DNA of 64,000 nt from DASQYE01 sp035940775 (GTDB lineage Bacteria; Acidobacteriota; Blastocatellia; Pyrinomonadales; Pyrinomonadaceae), in assembly GCA_035940775.1 (NCBI GenBank), contig DASZEN010000046.1:62001-126000 (forward strand), written 5' to 3'. A program made the position numbers and the translations under genes. Of this stretch, positions 46,575 to 53,970 are shown in pieces. Below the pieces are notes generated by a model. That model was not told the DNA's origin. It was given only the letters and a program-made list of their open reading frames with translations, and did not search any database. Each line of letters starts with the position of its first letter. The first letter of the stretch is position 1.

Positions 46575-46916
46575 ATGCTCATACTCCTGTTGTTCATCGC
46601 CCTTCTGGCCGTCGTCATAGCTGTCGGAGCCGCACTCTCGAACTCAAATTCCCAGGGACGGCCACAACAAATTGCGCCGCCGCCCTTCCGGCGCAAACAG
46701 ATTCAGCAGCCGAGGCGAAAGCGCATCCTTTCCGGCAGCGAAAAAATCGGGCCGCCCGTGCAGCACGCAAAGGGAAACGGCAATGCAAAGGGAAACGGCA
46801 TCGCCAGGAAGAAACGGACTGTGAACCTCGACGCTCCCTGCCGTGTGACGGGACGGACGATGCGCGTATGCCGGTGCGGTAAATGTCAAATGCTGAGGAA
46901 GAATAATGGCGCTTAG
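46575..46916 (+). CDS. Small membrane-anchored basic protein with Cys-rich C-terminus
   Basis: A 113-residue protein with an N-terminal TM helix (LILLLFIALLAVVIAVGAAL), a basic linker containing the repeat HAKGNGNAKGNGIARKK (encoded by two copies of a 16-base direct repeat, 46767-46782 and 46785-46800), and a C-terminal cluster CRVTGRTMRVCRCGKCQ that could bind zinc. It overlaps the E1-like gene by 11 bases, which implies translational coupling and a role with that system. No family is recognised. Confidence 0.55.
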   Translation: MLILLLFIALLAVVIAVGAALSNSNSQGRPQQIAPPPFRRKQIQQPRRKRILSGSEKIGPPVQHAKGNGNAKGNGIARKKRTVNLDAPCRVTGRTMRVCRCGKCQMLRKNNGA

Positions 46917-48138
46917 CAACGAAATCTTTTCGCGCGAGCGGTTGGCGGGCTACGACCCGGAGCGCATGGGCCGGAGCGTGGTGCTTGTCATAGGCGCGGG
47001 CGCGCTCGGCCAGAACACGGCGCAAAACCTGGCGCTGGCCGGAATCGGCGAACTGCGGATCGTCGACCGCGACAGCTTTGAGGAGCACAACCGGACACGC
47101 AGCCCCTCATACCCGCTGCCCGAAGAGCAGGAGCGTTATGGGATGGAGAAGGCGCGCGCCGTCGCCGCCAAGCTGCGTCGCCTGATGACGGCCCCGAATC
47201 CCTCCATGCGTTATGCACACGATTGGATTCAGACGCTCGGCGACGGCGCTTTCAAGGGCGTATCGGCGGTCGTCTCCTGCGTCGATTCGCCGCTGGCGCG
47301 GGCCTACCTTTCGGACAAGGCGCGCCAGCACGGCCTCCCTTTTATAGAGGGCGGATTTGAGGCAGCAAACATTACGATGACCTGTTTCCCGGCCGCCCAC
47401 GGGACACAGGAGGCGCGCACGGCGCCGTGCTGGCGCTGCTCGCATCAGGACATCCGTGGCACATTCTCGTGCCGCTTTTATGCCGCGCGCGCAGAGGCGG
47501 CGGGCATCATCCCGGCCGTGCAGAACGCTGCGGCTGTGCTCGGCGGACTCCAAGCCGAAGCGGCGATCCTCGCGCTGCATACGGATTTGGATGCGCCCTC
47601 TAATGCCCGCGCCTTTGACCTCAATATCAGGACGGGGCGAAGCCGGACGGTGAAACTGGCGACCGACCCGAGGTGTCCGGGGGTTCACCTGGCGTTTGAC
47701 GCCGACCCGATCCCTTTGCAGACGACGGCCGATAATACGGTCGAGCAGTTGTTGCGAGAGATGAGCGCCCATGTGGGGAGCGCCGCGCGGCTCATCCTCC
47801 CTCTCAAACTCTTCGCCAAGCTCATCTGGAATGAATCGTGTACGGAATGTGGTAAGCGGGCCGCCGTGCACGCGCCCGAATGGTCCTGGATTATGACGCC
47901 TCGCTGCGAGGAGTGTGATGGGCCATTCCCTGTCTCGAATACGGCGTCGCCCGGATCGCCCGATGTCTATCCGGAACTGACGTTGGAATCTAATCCGGAA
48001 GTATTACGGGCGACGTGTCGGCAGATCGGGCTGCCGCCATTGTCGCTCGTGCGCGCGACAGGCGAAGACTCTGCATCGGCGCTCTTTGAGCTGGGAGGCT
48101 CATTGTCGGAACTTTACGAATCAGGAGACCTACTATGA
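46906..48138 (+). CDS. E1-like ubiquitin-activating enzyme homologue (ThiF/MoeB/HesA fold)
   Basis: A 410-residue adenylation enzyme. The nucleotide-binding loop is VLVIGAGALGQNTAQNLALA (28-47), followed by IVDRDSFEEHNRTRSP with the Asp and Arg residues that bind ATP in E1 enzymes. A Cys-rich stretch APCWRCSHQDIRG (C175, C178, and C189 nearby) could supply a thioester Cys. CTEC (312-315) and CEEC (334-337) form a zinc ribbon. The stop overlaps the ATG of the ubiquitin-like gene (ATGA), so the two are translationally coupled. In this setting it would activate that protein rather than take part in thiamine or molybdopterin synthesis. Confidence 0.85.
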   Translation: MALSNEIFSRERLAGYDPERMGRSVVLVIGAGALGQNTAQNLALAGIGELRIVDRDSFEEHNRTRSPSYPLPEEQERYGMEKARAVAAKLRRLMTAPNPSMRYAHDWIQTLGDGAFKGVSAVVSCVDSPLARAYLSDKARQHGLPFIEGGFEAANITMTCFPAAHGTQEARTAPCWRCSHQDIRGTFSCRFYAARAEAAGIIPAVQNAAAVLGGLQAEAAILALHTDLDAPSNARAFDLNIRTGRSRTVKLATDPRCPGVHLAFDADPIPLQTTADNTVEQLLREMSAHVGSAARLILPLKLFAKLIWNESCTECGKRAAVHAPEWSWIMTPRCEECDGPFPVSNTASPGSPDVYPELTLESNPEVLRATCRQIGLPPLSLVRATGEDSASALFELGGSLSELYESGDLL

Positions 48139-48425
48139 CCAACAACAACACTATCGAAGTACATTTCATGCACCCGCGCAAAAGCGGCGAACTTCTGACG
48201 GCCGACATCAGCCCGCACTGCACGGGCCACGAGGCTTTGCAGGGATTGATGACTGATGATGGAACGGGAGCCTTCCTGGTCGCGCCGCCGAACGGACAGG
48301 TCTACGAGCTGGCCCTCAAACGCACGGACGAAGCCATCACGCCGAACATGACTTTTATGCAGGCCGGTGTCATCGACGGTGATACGGTCGAGGTGCGTCT
48401 GGCCGGGCAGGGAGCCGGGGCTTAG
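48135..48425 (+). CDS. Ubiquitin-like beta-grasp protein
   Basis: A 96-residue protein with an ATGA overlap to the E1-like gene. The pattern of strands TIEVHFMHPRKSGELLTADI, a central helix (HEALQGLMTDDG) and the ending TFMQAGVIDGDTVEVRLA is that of ubiquitin-like or YukD/EsaB-like beta-grasp domains. The C-terminus is GQGAGA; there is no classical Gly-Gly tail, though a single Gly follows Gln. It is presumably the modifier handled by the E1-, E2- and JAMM-like proteins encoded around it. The fold assignment rests on pattern and context, not on strong sequence identity. Confidence 0.65.
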   Translation: MTNNNTIEVHFMHPRKSGELLTADISPHCTGHEALQGLMTDDGTGAFLVAPPNGQVYELALKRTDEAITPNMTFMQAGVIDGDTVEVRLAGQGAGA

Positions 48426-48595
48426 CGCGCCGAAGAGCCTTGTGTCCGTAAGGCACGCGCCGGGCCAACCGGCATCGGAGCGAGGCGAGTCTTTTCCGCC
48501 CTGGAAATTTGATCGCACAGGGCACTGGCCGGAGCGTCGGTCGAGAAATCCGAGCCGCCCCGAAGCCCACTTTTCGCAGCATGGAGAAGAGAGTC

Positions 48596-49327
48596 ATGAA
48601 CATACTTGCACCATTAGCAGAGGATGATCTGCGCTCGCGGCTGAAATTCGACTATCAGGTAGTGATGCAGATGCGCAGCCCTTTAATGAACGTCGCGGCC
48701 TATCGCAACGTCGATGATTTAAGGGCGCGGCGCAACCCTATAGCGACGGATACGGAGGGCCACCTCGCCACGCATTATCTTATCGACTATCACATCAAGA
48801 CGCTGGTCGGACGGGGTCGCTACTCCGAAAGAACCACAGTGCACGCTGACCTGTTAGCCAGTAACAACTACCCGTTCCTCGACCCGGCCTGTTACGTGAT
48901 CGATAGCGAGCTGCCCTGGTCTCCGCATTTCCTACAACATCGCCCCATCTGCCTGGGTGAACTCTGGGAGCAGTCGGAGGGAGCCATGTTGTTTGGTGAG
49001 CTGCTGGTGCACATCGCCAAGCTCCTGAACTTCGACGAAGTCGCCCGCGGCGGCGGCTACGTGGGGTGGAACGGCGAGGCGGTCGAATACTGGAAGTCCG
49101 AGCTTAAAGAGCAGCCGATCACGAAGAACCTTCGCTACCCGGCTCTTCCGGATTCAGTCCTTCCCGTGCCTGAGCCGCAGGAGACGACCAAAGCTTTCGT
49201 CCGCAGGAAGGTCACGGGCATGGTCGGCGACGCGGCGACATCGCCCTTTCAGGCCAGGAAAACGGGGGCTGTGAAAGCCGTTTCGCCAGCCTTCAAGGTC
49301 AGGAACACCACCAGAACTCCCGAATAG
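48596..49327 (+). CDS. E2-like (UBC-fold) conjugating-enzyme homologue
   Basis: A 243-residue protein starting at an ATG with GGAGAAGAG upstream (a longer frame to 48509 is probably non-coding). The core resembles bacterial E2-like proteins: an N-terminal strand-rich part, NNYPFLDPACYVI (the YPxxxP segment of UBC folds), WSPHFLQHRPICLGELW with candidate catalytic Cys119 after a His, and a helical end (LLVHIAKLLNFDE). Residues beyond about 170 form a Pro/Lys-rich tail of unknown role. Its position between the ubiquitin-like and JAMM genes strongly supports an E2 role. The fold is inferred from motifs and needs structure prediction. Confidence 0.65.
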   Translation: MNILAPLAEDDLRSRLKFDYQVVMQMRSPLMNVAAYRNVDDLRARRNPIATDTEGHLATHYLIDYHIKTLVGRGRYSERTTVHADLLASNNYPFLDPACYVIDSELPWSPHFLQHRPICLGELWEQSEGAMLFGELLVHIAKLLNFDEVARGGGYVGWNGEAVEYWKSELKEQPITKNLRYPALPDSVLPVPEPQETTKAFVRRKVTGMVGDAATSPFQARKTGAVKAVSPAFKVRNTTRTPE

Positions 49328-49337
49328 GCGGCGGCTT

Positions 49338-50528
49338 ATGGCAAACTTCAAAATCAAGTCGAAGAACAGCGCGCCGACGCTGCTCGCGCGCCCGCGCCCG
49401 CTCGGCAACGGCAGCTTCGTAACCTTCAGCTCCGAGGATGACGGATTCCGTGCCTACGTTCACCAGGACGTGCTGGATTTCATCGCCGGGGTGGCCCGAC
49501 ACGCAGAGCCGGATGAAGCCATCGGATTGTTGGCCGGGCGTATTTGCTACGACCCCCGGAATGGGCCATACACGCTCGTGATGGCCGCCGATGGGGCCAG
49601 CAAAGAGGAGGTCGAGGCGTCTCCGAGCCACGTCAGGATTTCGGCCACGGGCCATGCCAGCGTGCGTCGCCGCCTGGAGGATTCACATCCGGACAGAGAG
49701 ATCGTCGGCTGGTATCACTCGCACCCGCACTACCCGGCGCGCTTCAGCCTCGTTGATGCCAAAGAGCAAGCGACCTGGAACGACCCCAACCACATCGGCA
49801 TCGTCTTTAGCGGCACCGAGAGGAAAGAGCCCTTCGGCGTCTATCGTGGGCCCGGCGCGATTCTGCTCGCCCGCGCGCTCGACTCATCGAGCGCGCCCGT
49901 CATAGAGGATGCGGCCGTGGAGGAGACGCCCCACTTCCTGCCCAAAGTGAAAGAGTCTCCGGTAGTCCACGCCCTGCCGCACGGCGCTCGCCCGGCAGTG
50001 CGCGCCAGGAAGGTGGCGACCGTGCTGTTGTGGGCCTTCGCTCTGACCGTGATTGCGGCGGTGGCGAGTATCATTTGGCTGCATTATCGCGTCCGTTCAC
50101 TGGAAAACAGACGGGACGTTTCACAGGCTAACAGGCCGCATGAGCAACAGCCCGCGAACGAGCCCACGGCGTCGGCGAGTCGGCAAGCGCCGTCAACACC
50201 TGGCGCGAGCGATCAACCGCTTCCGGATGATAATGCGGCCCCGGATAACGTTCGTATGGCAGACAAGCCGATCCTGCGTACACGCGCCAACCCGCTCGTG
50301 CCGGAGGCGGCGCAAACCCGAACCGCGAGCGCGAGGAACGGCCAGCGCTCTAACAGGGTCGCCGCCAACTCGAATAGGAGACTCAAAAAGCGCGAAGACA
50401 ATGCCAGGCGCATTTCTTCTACGCCGAACGCGAACACACAGGGCGGAAACAGATCGAAGTCGCCACAGAAACCTGCGCCAGCCGTAGGTTCGCCCGCGCC
50501 AGTCGCAACGCCTTCGAACCCCCTGTGA
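49338..50528 (+). CDS. JAMM/MPN metallopeptidase with TM segment (deubiquitinase-like)
   Basis: A 396-residue protein. The JAB domain (about 38-180) carries the complete JAMM zinc site: Glu60 in EAIGLLAG and the H-x-H-x7-S-x2-D motif with His127, His129, Ser137 and Asp140 (GWYHSHPHYPARFSLVD). A TM helix lies at about 226-249 (VATVLLWAFALTVIAAVASI) and a long low-complexity Ser/Pro/Asn/Arg-rich tail follows. In ubiquitin-like systems such enzymes trim the modifier or remove it from targets. Membrane attachment of a JAMM protein is unusual and suggests a membrane site of action. It starts 11 bases after the E2-like stop. Confidence 0.85.
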   Translation: MANFKIKSKNSAPTLLARPRPLGNGSFVTFSSEDDGFRAYVHQDVLDFIAGVARHAEPDEAIGLLAGRICYDPRNGPYTLVMAADGASKEEVEASPSHVRISATGHASVRRRLEDSHPDREIVGWYHSHPHYPARFSLVDAKEQATWNDPNHIGIVFSGTERKEPFGVYRGPGAILLARALDSSSAPVIEDAAVEETPHFLPKVKESPVVHALPHGARPAVRARKVATVLLWAFALTVIAAVASIIWLHYRVRSLENRRDVSQANRPHEQQPANEPTASASRQAPSTPGASDQPLPDDNAAPDNVRMADKPILRTRANPLVPEAAQTRTASARNGQRSNRVAANSNRRLKKREDNARRISSTPNANTQGGNRSKSPQKPAPAVGSPAPVATPSNPL

Positions 50529-50582
50529 TGCGTTACAGGAGGGAGCGCGCGGCGAACATACAAAGCGCGAGGGTTGTCAAAA

Positions 50583-50843
50583 ATGTACGAGAGATTGCGG
50601 AGCGGTCGCCCGAACGCCTTCGACATCTTCAAAGAGGCGTACAGGGAGCAGTTTCCAGTGAGCGATACGGATGCGTACGAAGGCGCGCGCCGTCGGGGCC
50701 CGGCCACTACTGCTTCTTCCGATTCGGAGGTGGCGTCGCGGGCGTCGCTCGCAAGCGATGTCCCGGTCTGCGGCGTCAGCCTCGATACGTCGCTCCTGAT
50801 CGAGCTGGACGAGAGCCTGTTCGCGGAGTTGAATTGGCTTTGA
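50583..50843 (+). CDS. Small acidic protein of unknown function within the Ubl cluster
   Basis: An 86-residue frame (MYERLRSGRPNAFDIFKEAY...) with a Ser/Ala-rich middle and an acidic C-terminus ending LDESLFAELNWL. An in-frame TTG three codons earlier is an alternative start, and no strong Shine-Dalgarno is seen. A competing frame over the same bases is Arg-rich and looks unnatural. It lies between the JAMM and DUF4407 genes, so it is probably part of the operon. No family recognised. Confidence 0.5.
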   Translation: MYERLRSGRPNAFDIFKEAYREQFPVSDTDAYEGARRRGPATTASSDSEVASRASLASDVPVCGVSLDTSLLIELDESLFAELNWL

Positions 50844-50880
50844 GCCTCCCGCACGAGCGCGCGTACTTACCGCCAAACTA

Positions 50881-52275
50881 ATGCTCATGGGTAAATATAT
50901 TAAAAATTTCTTCCTCAGATGCTCCGGGGCCGAAATGTCGATCCTCAACAGAGAGGAATGCGCCATCGAGCACAATAAGTACATGGGGATCGGGGCGACG
51001 ATCCTATCGACCGCCGTGATGGCAATGATCTCGGGCGGCTACGCGATCTTTACGGCCTTCCAGATAGCCGCGTTATCAATCTTTTTCGGCGTCCTCTGGG
51101 GCCTCATCATTTTTAACCTGGACAGGTATATCGTCTCGACCCTGCGGAAAAGGGCGATCAGCCCGAGCGCCGCCTTCAAAGAGCGAGTGCGCGCCAGAGC
51201 GAAGGAGGTCGCCACGGCGCTTCCGAGAATACTGCTCGCGCTTTTCATCTCAATCATCATCACGCGGCCAATCGAGCTGAGGCTATTCGAGCGCGAGATA
51301 GATAGTTATATTGAGAGCGACCGAAGCGATAGACTCGCACGGAGCGAGCAACAGATTCGTCAGGAGTTTCCCGAACTCAAAGAGTTGAGCGACGAAAATC
51401 AAAAGCTGTTGACCGAGATAAAGAATAAGGAGAAACAGCGCGACGAGTTGCACGAGCTGGCTATGGCCGAAGCGTTGGGGGCGCAGGGCGCGAGGACGAC
51501 CGGCAGAGTCGGGAAGGGATTGGTCTACCGCGAGCGATTGGAGGCTTTCGAGAAGGCCGACGCCGAGCTGAACCGATTAAGAGAAACGAACGAGACCAGG
51601 GTGGCGGCCAACGAGCTGCGCATCGCCGCCATAAGAGAGCAGAAGGACGCCAGCACGCGGGGCGCTCGCGAAACTATTTATAACAGAAACGGCCTGCTGG
51701 CGCGGCTCGAAGCCCACAGCTATTTGGCCGAACACAACCGCTCGATAGCGCTTGCGAGCTGGGCTCTCGTTATCCTCTTCATCCTTTTGGAGACCGCCCC
51801 GCTCATCGTAAAACTTCTCTCAGACCGTGGCCCCTATGAGGAAATTCTGGAAGCTATGGAGCACAAGGTCTACGTCGAGGAGAGGAAAAAGATTTCTGAT
51901 ATAAACGAGCGCGCCAATACATCGCTCTCTTTGAGTAAGCAGCAGAACGCCGGACTGCTCGCCGCAGAGCTGCGATTGAGCAAGGCTACGATGGCTTCTT
52001 TAGAGACCCTGGCATCCGTCGAACTCAGGGAGGCCAGAATAGAGATCGCCAGATTGCTCGTCGCGCAATGGAAGAAGGCGGAGATGAAAAAACTGTCGGC
52101 GAGAGGCGGTTCAATGAACGGGCCCGGGAACGGCTTTGCCCCTCACCCGGCGGCGGTAACCGAAAAGTTGCCGTCACCCGAGCCGGAGGTGGAAGAGTTG
52201 GCGGCGGCGGCCTCGGCGGAGGTGGCCCAACCGGCGACGGAGCCCCGCGCCCCGGACTCGAACCCTTCCGGCTGA
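50881..52275 (+). CDS. DUF4407 multi-pass membrane protein
   Basis: A 464-residue protein (a second ATG two codons later is an equal candidate for the start). Hydrophobic segments are ATILSTAVMAMISGGYAI and AALSIFFGVLWGLIIF (an N-terminal pair followed by NLDRYIV), LLALFISIIITRPIEL, and SWALVILFILLETAPLIV. Between the third and fourth lies a long coiled coil (about 130-275). The NLDRYIVSTLRK and RPIELRLFEREI motifs match the DUF4407 family, found in many bacteria and recurrent near conflict genes. The C-terminus is a Pro/Ala-rich tail. Its membrane location makes it a likely partner or pore component for the neighbouring caspase. Confidence 0.85.
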   Translation: MLMGKYIKNFFLRCSGAEMSILNREECAIEHNKYMGIGATILSTAVMAMISGGYAIFTAFQIAALSIFFGVLWGLIIFNLDRYIVSTLRKRAISPSAAFKERVRARAKEVATALPRILLALFISIIITRPIELRLFEREIDSYIESDRSDRLARSEQQIRQEFPELKELSDENQKLLTEIKNKEKQRDELHELAMAEALGAQGARTTGRVGKGLVYRERLEAFEKADAELNRLRETNETRVAANELRIAAIREQKDASTRGARETIYNRNGLLARLEAHSYLAEHNRSIALASWALVILFILLETAPLIVKLLSDRGPYEEILEAMEHKVYVEERKKISDINERANTSLSLSKQQNAGLLAAELRLSKATMASLETLASVELREARIEIARLLVAQWKKAEMKKLSARGGSMNGPGNGFAPHPAAVTEKLPSPEPEVEELAAAASAEVAQPATEPRAPDSNPSG

Positions 52276-52318
52276 GCAATGAAGAGGATAGGGAGGGGCA
52301 ATCTTCGGAGATAAAGTT

Positions 52319-53320
52319 ATGGTAAAACGGGCCCTGCTTGTAGGCATTGATAAGTATCAATATGTACGACCATTGACAGGCTGTGTTGCCGACGCCAGGG
52401 CGATGCTCACTTTGTTGGAGCGCAACGCCGACGGCACTCCTAATTATGATTGCAACCTTCTGGTTTGCGAGGCGGGGAATCCCAAGCGGGGGGACGGACT
52501 TACAAAGCAAAGGCTGCGCGAGGCGTGCCGTAGATTGTTCAGCGAGCCGGGCGAAGTGGTCTTTTACTTTTCAGGACACGGCGCTCTGACAGAGACGGGC
52601 GGGTATCTGGCGACCTCCGAGGCGCAGCATGATGACTGGGGGATTCCCATGCAGGACATCATCAAGTACGCGAACGACTCGAAAGCGCCCGACATCCTTA
52701 TCATACTGGACTGCTGCTACAGCGGTGATCTGGGCAATCCGCCCGTCTTAAATCAGCCGTACGGCAATCCGCTGGCGCTGCTGCGCGAGAACGTGACGGT
52801 CATCGCCGCATCGCGTGATTATCAGAGCGCCATGGAAGCCGGAGGCCACGGGCTGTTCACTTCCACCGTTCTTGAGGCGCTGGACGGCGGGGCCGCCGAC
52901 CACATGGGCTGGGTCACCGCGCCGTCTATCTACAGCTACGTCGAGCGTCGCTTCAACGGCTGGCAGCAGCGGCCCGTCTACAAGACGCACGCCACGGGTT
53001 TAACCGTCGTGCGGCAATGTGCCCCTCTGATCGAGCGACTCAAACTTCATCAACTGGTCAAGTACTTCAAAGACCCCGACTTTAAATACCGTCTCGATCC
53101 TGAGTATGAGCCCGAGGATGAACACGGAAAAGTGCATAAGCCTGTGAATAAGGAGAAGGTAAAGATCGCCCGACTCTTCAAGGAGTATCGAGATGCGGGC
53201 CTGCTGAAGGCGACAAAGCCGGGCGAGCAGTTTTACTGGGCGGCGCGTCGTCGGCATACGATTGAGCTGACCGTTCGCGGACGCGAATACTGGCGACTCG
53301 TGACAGATAAGAGGATTTAA
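52319..53320 (+). CDS. Caspase-like peptidase (C14 family) with a C-terminal extension
   Basis: A 333-residue protein with a caspase-fold domain (about 1-215). It opens KRALLVGIDKYQYVRPLTGC, with the catalytic His87 in YFSGHG and the catalytic Cys133 in ILDCCYSG. The C-terminal 110 residues (LIERLKLHQLVKYFKDPDF, then a winged-helix-like end HTIELTVRGREYWRL) may bind a partner. Bacterial caspases of this kind serve as effectors in abortive-infection systems. The SLOG-like gene begins directly after the stop (TAAATG), so the two are coupled. Active-site residues are complete. Confidence 0.88.
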   Translation: MVKRALLVGIDKYQYVRPLTGCVADARAMLTLLERNADGTPNYDCNLLVCEAGNPKRGDGLTKQRLREACRRLFSEPGEVVFYFSGHGALTETGGYLATSEAQHDDWGIPMQDIIKYANDSKAPDILIILDCCYSGDLGNPPVLNQPYGNPLALLRENVTVIAASRDYQSAMEAGGHGLFTSTVLEALDGGAADHMGWVTAPSIYSYVERRFNGWQQRPVYKTHATGLTVVRQCAPLIERLKLHQLVKYFKDPDFKYRLDPEYEPEDEHGKVHKPVNKEKVKIARLFKEYRDAGLLKATKPGEQFYWAARRRHTIELTVRGREYWRLVTDKRI

Positions 53321-53806
53321 ATGAGACTCGGGGTCAGCGGCCACCAGCGATTGAAAGACCAGGCGGCGTGGGGCTGGGTCGCCAGCCGAATCACGGAGAT
53401 CGTGCGCGGCGCGCCCGCCTCGCCGGTCGGCGTCACGTCGCTCGCAATCGGAGCCGATCAACTATTTGCCAATATCATCTTAGAACATCAGGGCACGTTG
53501 GAGGTGATTAAGCCTTTTGCGGAGTATGGGGAGAGATTCGCAGCGGGGCGCGACAGGCAGGAGTACGAGCGCCTGCTACAAAGCGCCCGCAAAGTAGAGA
53601 CGCTGCAAAAAAAGGGGTCTGATGAAGAGGCTTACCTGGAAGCCGGAAAGAGAGTCGTTGAGCTGGCCGAGCTGCTCATAGCCGTCTGGGATGAAAAACC
53701 CGCGGCGGGGTTAGGCGGAACCGCCGACACTGTCAACTACGCTATCAAACAACGCACCAGCATTATTCTTCTCAATCCAATCCTGAGACGCGTGCGAAAT
53801 CTTTAA
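53321..53806 (+). CDS. SLOG-like nucleotide-binding protein
   Basis: A 161-residue protein starting directly after the caspase stop. MRLGVSGHQRLKDQAAWGW at the N-terminus and GVTSLAIGADQLFANIILEH resemble the SLOG superfamily (DprA/LOG/YspA-like), a Rossmann-type fold that binds nucleotides. IAVWDEKPAAGLGGTADTV is the second phosphate-binding-type loop. SLOG proteins in conflict operons are thought to sense or make nucleotide signals, so this could provide the trigger for the caspase. The match is by pattern; a structural comparison would settle it. It closes the ten-gene plus-strand run. Confidence 0.65.
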   Translation: MRLGVSGHQRLKDQAAWGWVASRITEIVRGAPASPVGVTSLAIGADQLFANIILEHQGTLEVIKPFAEYGERFAAGRDRQEYERLLQSARKVETLQKKGSDEEAYLEAGKRVVELAELLIAVWDEKPAAGLGGTADTVNYAIKQRTSIILLNPILRRVRNL

Positions 53807-53970
53807 TCCCCGGACGGAAGAATCGAACCCGACGCCCGGCTTCTCGCGCGTCCTGGAAGAGGACGACCGGGTTTGAATGAAGAGACCAACCGGGCGTGAA
53901 TGCTGCTATCACTGGACGCCCGCGCAATCCAGAAAACTCGTTCAAGCAGGCGGCCGCGCCGCCATCCCTC

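Noticed and set aside
50525..50881. A 118-residue frame overlapping the small protein of the Ubl cluster
   Set aside because: Very Arg-rich and in a different frame from the better-looking 86-residue protein.
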